From assembly GCF_001613425.1 (NCBI RefSeq), contig NZ_BDCI01000023.1:124001-188000 (forward strand): a DNA stretch of 64,000 nucleotides, read 5' to 3'. The DNA comes from Nocardia vulneris. Its GTDB lineage: Bacteria; Actinomycetota; Actinomycetes; Mycobacteriales; Mycobacteriaceae. This document shows, in pieces, positions 8,260 to 15,481 of this stretch (positions are counted from its first letter, which is position 1; each line of letters starts with the position of its first letter). Both the position numbers and the translations under genes were made by a program. The notes beneath the pieces are model-generated. The model did not search any database. It was given only the letters and a program-made list of their open reading frames with translations, and had not been told where the DNA came from.

Positions 8260-8279
8260 TGTTATAGTATGCTAGAACA
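8260..8279. promoter_or_regulatory. Candidate GntR operator
   Basis: TGTTATAG-TATG-CTAGAACA: 8-bp arms with one mismatch, 45 bp upstream of the GntR start and at the head of the divergent operon. TATAGT inside it could also be a -10 for the plus strand and TATAAC a -10 for the minus strand, so binding would block both promoters. Confidence 0.55.
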
Positions 8280-8339
8280 CTGAAACTAGGAGGTGAAACC
8301 GGCCACGTGTCCGGGTTGATCTAGCCCACGAACGCAAAA

Positions 8340-8399
8340 CTCCCCCGGCAGTTCCAGCTGCCGGGGGAGCAGTACTCACCAAAGCGGTTCCAGCCGCTT
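8340..8399 (+). promoter_or_regulatory. Leader with twin hairpins sharing loop TTCCAG
   Basis: Hairpin 1 has a 12-bp stem CTCCCCCGGCAG / CTGCCGGGGGAG (8340-8351, 8358-8369). Hairpin 2 has a 6-bp stem AAGCGG / CCGCTT (8382-8387, 8394-8399). Both carry the hexaloop TTCCAG. They lie between the promoter region and the excisionase start. Upstream, AGGAGGTGA (8288-8296) is a perfect anti-SD match with no usable start codon at normal spacing. Likely an attenuator or RNA-binding site; mechanism inferred. Confidence 0.5.
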
Positions 8400-8437
8400 C
8401 AGCAATCTTTCGACTTCAGAGATCGGAGCCCTGAAGC

Positions 8438-8722
8438 ATGCCCAGTGTAAATCCCGCACGTCCTGACGCGTCGGGCAGCAAACAGTGTGTAAGCAGAGCC
8501 TGCGCCTCGTCCGGCGCGACCCTAGATGTCTCTTTTCCGCCGGATCTGGTCAAACTCCAGGAAGCGGCCCGAGTTGGTGACGTCCATCCGGCAACGGTTC
8601 GCCGCTGGATCGCGCGCAGCATGCTCACGGCGTACCGGCGCCGTCCTTCAGGCCCGCTGTATGTCAGTGCGGCCGAGGTTGCCAACCTAGTTCGGCCTGT
8701 TGAGGCGGGCGGTGCGGCATGA
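8438..8722 (+). CDS. xis: Excisionase-like helix-turn-helix protein
   Basis: 94 aa with a C-terminal MerR/excisionase-type winged helix: LVKLQEAARVGDVHPATVRR, WIARSMLTAYRR, GPLYVSAAEVANLV (residues ~38-88). Such proteins serve as recombination directionality factors, switching the integrase to excision, or as activators of AICE genes. GGAG lies 9 nt before ATG 8438. It is first in the long plus-strand operon and overlaps the next gene by ATGA. The N-terminal ~35 residues are low-complexity. Role as Xis is inferred from family and place. Confidence 0.8.
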   Translation: MPSVNPARPDASGSKQCVSRACASSGATLDVSFPPDLVKLQEAARVGDVHPATVRRWIARSMLTAYRRRPSGPLYVSAAEVANLVRPVEAGGAA

Positions 8723-8994
8723 GCACCCCGGTTGAGCGGACATTGCAGGCCAAGATCGCGGCGCACGAGTCGTGGGCGTGCACAGCTGACCGTGCGGCAC
8801 GAACGGCGAAGGCTCGTAGCGCGGTGCTGAGCAAGTTCGAGCGAGCTGTCGATCCGGACGGACTCTTGAGCCCCGAGGAGCGCGCCTACCGCGTCGAACA
8901 GGCAAAGAAGGCGCACTACACGCGCATGGCGCTCAAGTCTGCGCAGAACCGTCGTCGCCGCTGCGAAGGCCGGCGCAAGGGCGGTGAACAGTGA
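8719..8994 (+). CDS. Small basic operon protein (91 aa)
   Basis: Helical, strongly basic at the C-terminus (KSAQNRRRRCEGRRKGGE), suggesting nucleic-acid contact. No known domain. ATGA overlap with the excisionase gene and a one-base overlap with the next gene (TGATG) show translational coupling. Function unknown. Confidence 0.7.
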   Translation: MSTPVERTLQAKIAAHESWACTADRAARTAKARSAVLSKFERAVDPDGLLSPEERAYRVEQAKKAHYTRMALKSAQNRRRRCEGRRKGGEQ

Positions 8995-9143
8995 TGCGCG
9001 CCCGGACGTTCGGCCTGGCTGTGGCCGCAGTAGCGATCGGCTCCCTGATCCTGACGAATCCGGCGGTTGTCGGGTTCACGTTGATGGTGCTCGGCGCGGT
9101 TGCGTTGTGGCGGTCGAGTCGTCGGTGGGGGGTTCGGCGATGA
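8994..9143 (+). CDS. Two-span mini membrane protein (49 aa)
   Basis: Starts ATG 8994 inside the preceding stop and ends TGA 9143 overlapping the next ATG. It has two hydrophobic segments, FGLAVAAVAIGSLIL (residues 6-20) and AVVGFTLMVLGAVALW (24-39), with an Arg-rich tail SSRRWGVRR. AICE operons often hold such mini membrane proteins near spread genes. Function unknown; its reality rests on tight coupling on both sides and the membrane pattern. Confidence 0.65.
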   Translation: MRARTFGLAVAAVAIGSLILTNPAVVGFTLMVLGAVALWRSSRRWGVRR

Positions 9144-9634
9144 ACGCGAACGAGCCTGTCCATGATCCGGTAGTTCTGCTGGAAGAGCTGGACGCAATCA
9201 TCGGTGAGCAGCAGCGGTTGCGCGAGCGGATCCAGGTGTTGCAGGCGCAATACCAGGCGTTGGAGCCGTACGCCGACCGGTTCGATCGTTATCCGGCGCC
9301 GGCCGGTGAACGGTCTCAGTTCGGGGAAGTGAACATCGAGTCGGCAGTCGCTCGATTGGGATATGCGATCGAGGACACCGCTGGAAGTTGTTGGCTGGCG
9401 TCGGCGCGCGAAAGCGCGGCCTGTATCCGGGAGTACCCGCAGCAGGCGCAGCCCGTCGTGCGGGAAGCGGTCGTTGAGTCGGTCGACGGCCCGGGTTCGA
9501 GTGGTTTTCGCCGGAGTGGTGATAGTGCCCGGAGTCGTAGCGGCGCACTGGTTCCGGTGTCGTCGGAGTTCGCTCGTGCTCGTACGCGTGAGCTGGCTGA
9601 TCGGCCGGGGGTTGATCGGGGGCGGTCGCGGTGA
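9140..9634 (+). CDS. Coiled-coil operon protein (164 aa)
   Basis: ATG 9140 overlaps the previous stop (ATGA). Residues ~10-40 form a probable coiled coil (LLEELDAIIGEQQRLRERIQ). The C-terminal third is Ser/Arg-rich and probably disordered. No family recognised. An in-frame opening extends further upstream, but coupling supports 9140. Unknown function within the transfer operon. Confidence 0.65.
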   Translation: MNANEPVHDPVVLLEELDAIIGEQQRLRERIQVLQAQYQALEPYADRFDRYPAPAGERSQFGEVNIESAVARLGYAIEDTAGSCWLASARESAACIREYPQQAQPVVREAVVESVDGPGSSGFRRSGDSARSRSGALVPVSSEFARARTRELADRPGVDRGRSR

Positions 9635-9966
9635 ACGGCGATTGGCGTGATGCCTCGCCGCAGCAGGTGCACACCGTCTATGTCGACCGGGGTCGGGCTC
9701 ATACGCCGTTGCATTCGATGGCGGGCCCGGAGTTCACCGGTGCGGGTGCGGTGTATGCCCCGCTCGGTCTGCTGCCGCCGGCGTTGCGGTTGGCCGCGTT
9801 CGCGGTGCTGTTGTTGGTCGCGATGGGCGCGTGCACGGCGGCGTGGGTGGACTACAAGCAGTACACGCCCTCGCCGAACGTCTGCCGATCCGTGAATGCG
9901 GGTGTGCCGCAGGAGAAGCCGGGTTCGTGTGTTCCGGCCTCGCAGCTGCCGGGGGTGACGCGATGA
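9631..9966 (+). CDS. Single-span membrane protein (111 aa)
   Basis: GTG 9631 overlaps the previous stop (GTGA). One membrane helix LRLAAFAVLLLVAMGACTAA at ~52-71. After it the chain, with two Cys (NVCRSV, GSCVPA), probably lies outside the membrane and could form a disulphide. No family recognised. Likely an accessory envelope protein of the transfer operon. Confidence 0.65.
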   Translation: MNGDWRDASPQQVHTVYVDRGRAHTPLHSMAGPEFTGAGAVYAPLGLLPPALRLAAFAVLLLVAMGACTAAWVDYKQYTPSPNVCRSVNAGVPQEKPGSCVPASQLPGVTR

Positions 9967-10277
9967 CCGCGCCGGCCGATGATGCGGGCCGGTTGTGGGC
10001 GGACTATCAGCGGGTCGCCGAGATCCGGGATCTGTTCGATGACATCGACGCGGCGGCGTGGGCGTCGATTGAGCGCAAGAACTTCGCTGATTCGACCGGT
10101 GAGATCGCCAAGCTCGCCCAGATCAAGTCCGCCCGGGCTGCGGTCGGCGGTGAGGTGAAAGAGGTCTTCGACCGCTATATCGACATCGCGGCGCGCACGG
10201 CGCCTGTCGATGAGATCACTGCGGCGGTCGAGGAGGTTTCGCGGCGGCGTTCGCGGGGGATCGGGCGGTCGCGATGA
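9963..10277 (+). CDS. Helical hypothetical protein (104 aa)
   Basis: ATG 9963 lies within the ATGA overlap. All-helical, acidic first half (RLWADYQRVAEIRDLFDDID) and an Arg-rich tail. No domain recognised. Coupled to both neighbours. Confidence 0.65.
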   Translation: MTAPADDAGRLWADYQRVAEIRDLFDDIDAAAWASIERKNFADSTGEIAKLAQIKSARAAVGGEVKEVFDRYIDIAARTAPVDEITAAVEEVSRRRSRGIGRSR

Positions 10278-10675
10278 GCGGGTTCCTCGATCCGGACGGC
10301 GCCCGGCACGGGTTGCCGACGTGGCCGTGGGGTTTGGCCCCGCAGCATTTGCGCACGCGTCGTCAGCTGGCCGCGGATGGCCGGCGGCCGGGTGGTGAGT
10401 CCGAGGGCCAGGTGCTGCGTGCACGCGGCGGGTCGCGGGGGCCGCTGAAGGCGTACCTGTATGACGCGGATTCGGCTGTGCCGAAACGGGTTCCGAGCGA
10501 TGCGCAGTTGGAGGCGTTGCGGCTGGCCCGGTGGACGCGGTCGGTGGATGCGTGTGAGCGGCGCGGGATCGACGCCTCCGATATGCGCGAGGTCATCGAG
10601 CAAGCCCGGGCCGATATCGCCGCCCAGCGTGCCGCCCGCCCCACCCCGCGTAGTGGAAGGGAGCGAAGCCGATGA
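10274..10675 (+). CDS. RRQRL-motif-like protein
   Basis: 133 aa resembling the RRQRL-motif proteins common in actinobacterial plasmids and AICEs: GARHGLPTWPWGLAP, LRTRRQLAADGRRPGG, AYLYDADSAVPKRVPSDAQL. Family members usually carry a C-terminal Cys cluster; here only one Cys (VDACERRG) is left, so zinc binding is doubtful. ATGA overlaps on both sides. The role in the element is unknown for the whole family. Confidence 0.75.
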   Translation: MSGFLDPDGARHGLPTWPWGLAPQHLRTRRQLAADGRRPGGESEGQVLRARGGSRGPLKAYLYDADSAVPKRVPSDAQLEALRLARWTRSVDACERRGIDASDMREVIEQARADIAAQRAARPTPRSGRERSR

Positions 10676-11778
10676 ACCACAACAACACCCGGGCCGTGGC
10701 GCGGCCGAACCGGTACGCCGGGCTGGAGTTGGAGTACGCGGACCAGATCATCACCGGTCTGCGCGCGAGGGGGATGGGTTATCAGGAGATCGCCCGCACC
10801 CTCAACATCCGGGCACGACGGGTCGAGGCAACCCTGGGCGAGATCCGGGCGTTGGCGGGCCGTCAGGTGAGTCAGCACGAGATCGCCCGCCGGGTCGGGT
10901 TGCCGCGCACGAGCGTGCAGGACCTGTTGCGGGACAAGAAATCGTCTCGGCCGACACCACGCAAAACGCAGGCGAAAGCGGCGATCTCGGACATGCACGG
11001 GATGCAGCTCGACGTGCTGGGCTGGTTCCTCGGGATGGAACGCAACCACGTCTACAGCCTGGCCAAGCAGCTGCACGACGAAGGCTCCATTCACGACCTC
11101 GAAGAGGTCCAGGCCGGAGAGAAATGGGTGGTTCCCACCCGGATCACCGCGGCCCGCTACCTGGGCTGGCGTCCTGCCGACTGGCGCCCGCCGCTGGGGC
11201 TGGCCGAGCACTACCGGGCCGTGGCGCAAGCGCGGGTGATGTTGGTCGGCGCCGACCGCGCGTTGTGGGTGCCCGAGCGGGTGCTGCGGCACCGCATCGG
11301 CAAGACCGCCGGCACCAACGGCCGATCGAAATCGGCTGAGCCGCAGATCTCTTCGGGCCGGACTCCGATCCTAGGTCACCCGCACGTGCACGACGGCCGG
11401 TTCCTCGGGGTGGTGGAAGGCACCTACGGCTGGTGGGCCCTGGAGGTCGAGTTGTCGAAGAAGGACCCCGAGCACATGGACATCGCCTTGAAGGGCGCGA
11501 TCCGGGCCGCCCGCGATGCGACCGAGGAGTCGATGGTCGGGGTGCTGTATCTGTGCCGGACCGCGGCGGTGATCGACAACGTCAACGCCGCCTACGACCG
11601 GCTGCCCGCCAGCGAATTCGGCGACGGGCTGGACCTGGATCTGCTGGTCCGCGATTTCGACGAGCGGTGGCGCAAGTTCCTCACCGACTACGGCGCGCGC
11701 CGCGAAGCCGCCAAAGCCGCGAGCTCGAATCGCCGCCGCCGCACCATCATCCACCTCACTTCTCGGGAAGCGTCATGA
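10672..11778 (+). CDS. Replication-relaxation family protein
   Basis: 368 aa: two N-terminal helix-turn-helix stretches (MGYQEIARTLNIRARRVEA and VSQHEIARRVGLPRTSV, ~35-85), a winged-helix region (~105-150) and a C-terminal domain with HPHVHDGRFLGV and WWALEVELSKK, an Asp...Glu-x-Glu-x-x-x-Lys layout like PD-(D/E)XK folds. This matches the replication-relaxation family, found in AICEs and plasmids and thought to act at the origin or during DNA processing. Overlaps both neighbours by ATGA and sits directly before the translocase. Confidence 0.8.
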   Translation: MNHNNTRAVARPNRYAGLELEYADQIITGLRARGMGYQEIARTLNIRARRVEATLGEIRALAGRQVSQHEIARRVGLPRTSVQDLLRDKKSSRPTPRKTQAKAAISDMHGMQLDVLGWFLGMERNHVYSLAKQLHDEGSIHDLEEVQAGEKWVVPTRITAARYLGWRPADWRPPLGLAEHYRAVAQARVMLVGADRALWVPERVLRHRIGKTAGTNGRSKSAEPQISSGRTPILGHPHVHDGRFLGVVEGTYGWWALEVELSKKDPEHMDIALKGAIRAARDATEESMVGVLYLCRTAAVIDNVNAAYDRLPASEFGDGLDLDLLVRDFDERWRKFLTDYGARREAAKAASSNRRRRTIIHLTSREAS

Positions 11779-13775
11779 GCAACCAGAACTGCGTCAACAT
11801 TCTCACTCCCACCGACTGCGATCCCCTCGGAACCGCAGCCCCACCACCACCCGCACCGCCGAGTCCGGTGGAGCAGGCGCCGCCCATCGAGGTGCACCCG
11901 GTCAAACCCCCGATCAAGCAACTCGACGGAATCGACCTCCCGGACTTCAGTGTTGCCGTCGACCACGCCGGGACCGGCGCGGCCGCCGGGCTGGTGCTCA
12001 TGGTGATGCTGCTGCTGATCGTCGCGGTCGCGACGTATTGGCCGTTGACCGTGCACCGGCTGCGGAACTTCGCCATCGCGGCGTTGCTGCTGCCGGCCTC
12101 GTCGGCGGTGGCGGGTGGCTCCTGGTCGACCCCGTTGTCGCTGTTGTGGTCCGGTGCCGAACGCGTCGCTGACGGGGATTGGTCCGGGGTGCGGATGATG
12201 CTCGCGCTCGGTGTGCCGTTCGCGGCGTTGACCGCAACGTATGTGCAGGCGCGGTTCGTGCACAAGGTTGCCACGGTCGGGTTGAAGAACCTCGGCCGCA
12301 CCGAACGCGTCAGCGAAGCCATGCTGGCGCGCCAGTTCGCCCGCGCCGCCAAGACCGCCCAGAACGGCGCCCCCTACACCACCAGCGAGGGGATCGTGCT
12401 CGGCCCGCTGGCCAAGACCACCACGTCGAAGACACCAGGGTTGTGGCGGAGCCTGACCGCACGCCATGAGCAGTGGATGGTGATCCCGCACCGTGCCGCG
12501 CGCCGGCATGTGGCGTGGGTCGGGTCGACCGGTTCGGGCAAGACCGAGGGGATCAAACGCTATTTCGCCGGGCTGCTCACCTACGAATGGACTGCGTGGC
12601 AGCGCTGGAAAGACGTACCCGCCATGCGGCACAAGTACCGGCGTCCGCTGTCGGTGATCATCTCGTGCAAGGGCGGGCTCGATGATGTCGAGCTTGGTCG
12701 TGAGATCCGCGATATCGCAGCACGGTTGGGGATCGAACCGGACCGGATCGCGATCGTGGTCCCGGGCGGAGACCGGCTCGAGATGTGGGAGGGCACCCCG
12801 GCGCGGGATCTGCGTGCCGCGGTGGGGGATCTGCTCAGCGCCGGGGAAGCCACCACCAGTGAGGGCCAGCATTTCGACGAGATGCGCCGTCGCATCGTGT
12901 CGCTGGTGTGCATGGCGCCGATCGGGCCGCCGCGCTCGTTCGCCGAATTCGTGGCCCGCCTGCACACCGACGTGCTCCTCGACGCCTGGGGCGGGGACCC
13001 GAACGTCAAACGAATGCTCGCTGCGATGCAGGAGGAGAAGGTCCCTCAGCTCGACGACGCACTGATCAAAGCATCCAACTTGTTCGAGTTGCTTCAGGAC
13101 CAGTCCGGCCAGACCGTGTTCGACGGCGGTAAAGATCTCGACGACCTCGACGTGCTGTATGTGACCGTCCCGGGTTTGGACAAGGACGCCGCCCGCGCCC
13201 AGGTCGCCGCGATTCTGCGGATGGCGATGCAGCGTGCCGGGCGCACCGCGAAGGATCAGCGGCGGTCGGTGTCGCTGATCATCGACGAACTCTCCGCCCT
13301 GACCACGGCCAAGGGTGCGATCGGGCTCACCGATGTGTGTGAGCGGGGCCGCTCCCAAGGCGTCGCGTTGCTGGTGACCGCCCAGTCCCAGGAAGGACTC
13401 GCGCCGGATGAGTGGAGCCTGAACCGGCTGCTCAAATCCTGTGCGGGCGGGGTGATCCTGGGCTACAGCGAGAACGCCGGCGACCTGTGCAAGCACGTGG
13501 GTTCGGTGCGGTCGATGCTCCCGTCGCGGCATCTGATCAAGGGCCAGCGCCACGGCGACGAAGGCCAGGTCTCGGTCGGGGAGAAATGGCTCGTCGACCC
13601 CGACGTACTGCGCCAGCTCGATACCGGCGAATTCGTCTACGCCCGCGCCCGCCGCGCCGACTGGACCCACGCCGTGCAGGTCAACAAACCCGAACTGACC
13701 CCGCTGCCCGGTACCGGCACCGCCGGTGAACCCGCGGGCACACCACGCGTCCCCGGCGACACCGCCGTCGCCTGA
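11775..13775 (+). CDS. TraG/FtsK-type conjugative DNA translocase
   Basis: 666 aa membrane ATPase that would move element DNA between cells. A Pro-rich N-terminus is followed by hydrophobic segments at ~72-92, ~97-115 and ~140-157, then a RecA-like domain with Walker A GSTGSGKT (~250) and Walker B LIIDEL (~501). A C-terminal part (GVALLVTAQSQEG, VILGYSENAG) resembles the TraM-recognition domain of coupling proteins. ATG 11775 overlaps the preceding gene (ATGA). No relaxase accompanies it, so it may act alone on double-stranded DNA like Streptomyces TraB. An origin-like array with octamer repeats lies at 24170-24246. Confidence 0.88.
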   Translation: MSNQNCVNILTPTDCDPLGTAAPPPPAPPSPVEQAPPIEVHPVKPPIKQLDGIDLPDFSVAVDHAGTGAAAGLVLMVMLLLIVAVATYWPLTVHRLRNFAIAALLLPASSAVAGGSWSTPLSLLWSGAERVADGDWSGVRMMLALGVPFAALTATYVQARFVHKVATVGLKNLGRTERVSEAMLARQFARAAKTAQNGAPYTTSEGIVLGPLAKTTTSKTPGLWRSLTARHEQWMVIPHRAARRHVAWVGSTGSGKTEGIKRYFAGLLTYEWTAWQRWKDVPAMRHKYRRPLSVIISCKGGLDDVELGREIRDIAARLGIEPDRIAIVVPGGDRLEMWEGTPARDLRAAVGDLLSAGEATTSEGQHFDEMRRRIVSLVCMAPIGPPRSFAEFVARLHTDVLLDAWGGDPNVKRMLAAMQEEKVPQLDDALIKASNLFELLQDQSGQTVFDGGKDLDDLDVLYVTVPGLDKDAARAQVAAILRMAMQRAGRTAKDQRRSVSLIIDELSALTTAKGAIGLTDVCERGRSQGVALLVTAQSQEGLAPDEWSLNRLLKSCAGGVILGYSENAGDLCKHVGSVRSMLPSRHLIKGQRHGDEGQVSVGEKWLVDPDVLRQLDTGEFVYARARRADWTHAVQVNKPELTPLPGTGTAGEPAGTPRVPGDTAVA

Positions 13776-13808
13776 ACAACTATCCGAAATCTGTTGGAAG
13801 GCAACCAC

Positions 13809-14447
13809 ATGCGTAACATTCCCGAACCCCACCGCCACAATGACGACGACCCCGACGAGGGCCACACACCGGCCCGTCCGGGTGAGCCGAGCGAACCGAC
13901 ACCCATCCGCGACATCCTCGCCGCGGAGTTCGCCGAGTACCTCGCGCGCGCCAGCGCCAGCACCGACGAACCCATCGATCTCGACGATCCGGCACCCACC
14001 GCGGCCCCGGACCCGGGGCCGGTACGGCCCAACCTGCGCCTGGTCACCACCAAACCCGACCCGGCCGACGACTGGGATGAGCCGTTGACCGTCGCCGATG
14101 CCGTGGACGCGGCGCGCACCACACGGCGACGGGTCGTGCGCACCGCTGCCGGCGGTACCGCCTTTGTGGTCGCTGCCGGGGTGGTCGCGGGCTGGGGCGA
14201 ACCCCTGATCGTGACCGGTCCGCTAGCCGTCTACGGGGCGGGTTGGCTGGGTTACCTGTGGTGGAACGCCGCCTTGCGTCCCACTCTCGGCCAGGTCTTC
14301 GCCGCCGGATTCGGCGGTATGCGCACCGCGTTCACCGTCGTGCTCTCCACCCTCGCCGCCCTCGCGCACGGCCTGATCGAGCGCGTCAGCTCGGCGCGGT
14401 CCCGTCACGAAACCACCCGGACCTCACCCGTCACGCCGTCGGCGTGA
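13809..14447 (+). CDS. Membrane protein, acidic N-terminus (212 aa)
   Basis: Residues 1-95 are acidic, Pro-rich and probably disordered. Two to three hydrophobic segments follow: TAFVVAAGVVAGW (~118-130), LIVTGPLAVYGAGWLGYLWW (~133-152) and AFTVVLSTLAALAHGLI (~173-190). GGAAGG lies 7 nt before ATG 13809. It follows the translocase gene by 33 bp and is probably a transfer partner in the membrane. No family recognised. Confidence 0.7.
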   Translation: MRNIPEPHRHNDDDPDEGHTPARPGEPSEPTPIRDILAAEFAEYLARASASTDEPIDLDDPAPTAAPDPGPVRPNLRLVTTKPDPADDWDEPLTVADAVDAARTTRRRVVRTAAGGTAFVVAAGVVAGWGEPLIVTGPLAVYGAGWLGYLWWNAALRPTLGQVFAAGFGGMRTAFTVVLSTLAALAHGLIERVSSARSRHETTRTSPVTPSA

Positions 14448-14469
14448 AACCAGAAAGGAACCAACCCTG

Positions 14470-15090
14470 ATGAACCCCACCATTATTAGCCCCGTCGCGA
14501 TCGGAATCACTGCCGGGATAGGCGCATTCGCTGCTCTGTTCATGTGGGTCGAATACGACCCGTACGACTGCCTCGCTCAGCGGCTGGCCGTGTACAAGCT
14601 CACCGCCGCCGAACGCGCTGAGCTGGCCAAACTGACCGAGCAGCGCCGCCTCGACAGTGACCGCCACCGTCTTGTGGTCGAACGAGACCAGCAGGAGCGC
14701 GCCGAGGCCGCCGCCAGACTCGCCGCGGGCTTCAACCCCGACTTGCTGAACCTCGACGACCCGGTCGGCGACCCGCGCGAGCTGGACTTGACGCAGTTGG
14801 TCGCCGAGATCGAGCACGCCGAACACACCTACCGCCACGCCGATCACCACCTGGTGTATCCGCACCGGGAAGCGCTGTATCGGGAGTTCCAGCGCCGGCG
14901 CGAGTTCGACGAACTCATGAAACTGTCCCGAGCTGACCGGATCCGCCTGGATCTGGCCTCCCAGCGCGTGAACGCCGCCCGCCACGCGCCGTTCGTCACC
15001 GACCCGGCGACCACGACCGGGGGAGCCGATCTCGCCGCGGACTACTCCGGGCCCGCCGCGCTTGGCTACGACCCTGAACCCCCGTTCTGA
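14470..15090 (+). CDS. Membrane-anchored helical protein (206 aa)
   Basis: One N-terminal membrane segment (SPVAIGITAGIGAFAALFMW, ~7-26) followed by long charged helices (LTAAERAELAKLTEQRRLDS; RLVVERDQQERAEAAARLAA). RBS AAAGGAA lies before ATG 14470. Overall plan: a single-span anchor with a cytosolic coiled coil. Unknown family; same operon as the translocase. Confidence 0.7.
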   Translation: MNPTIISPVAIGITAGIGAFAALFMWVEYDPYDCLAQRLAVYKLTAAERAELAKLTEQRRLDSDRHRLVVERDQQERAEAAARLAAGFNPDLLNLDDPVGDPRELDLTQLVAEIEHAEHTYRHADHHLVYPHREALYREFQRRREFDELMKLSRADRIRLDLASQRVNAARHAPFVTDPATTTGGADLAADYSGPAALGYDPEPPF

Positions 15091-15100
15091 GGACCCCGTC

Positions 15101-15481
15101 ATGGCGAACAACCACCACGAACCCACTCTGCCGATCCCGTCGAAGCTTTCGCGCGAGATCACCGCCGTCATCGACGAGATCACGAAGTTGGGGGACAAGC
15201 TGATCGTTCTCGACCGCCGATTCCGGGCGCTGCAAGCCCGCCCCAGCGTCGTGGCCGTGGACGACCTCGGCCCCGCCATCACGGCCGGCGAAGCGACATC
15301 GAGTGTGCGCGGCTGGCTCGGCTGCGCCGAACTCGCCCTGCTGTGCGCGGCCGGGGAGCTGGGTGAAGCCCACGCTCACGCGAGCCGGTTGAAGCTCACC
15401 GACTCCGCGGCAGAACACACCCTGTCCGCCATGCGAGGCCCGAAATCCGTTACCCCAGAAAGGAACACAGCCAATGTCTGA
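15101..15481 (+). CDS. Hypothetical helical protein (126 aa)
   Basis: Helical protein (SREITAVIDEITKLGDKLIV; LALLCAAGELGEAHAHASRL). ATG 15101 has GAGGA upstream, within 10 nt of the previous stop. It overlaps the following large gene by 8 bp. No function recognised. Confidence 0.65.
   Translation: MANNHHEPTLPIPSKLSREITAVIDEITKLGDKLIVLDRRFRALQARPSVVAVDDLGPAITAGEATSSVRGWLGCAELALLCAAGELGEAHAHASRLKLTDSAAEHTLSAMRGPKSVTPERNTANV

Noticed and set aside
11688..13865. Very long minus-strand frame
   Set aside because: His/Arg-rich shadow of the TraG/FtsK-type gene; no start signal or domain.
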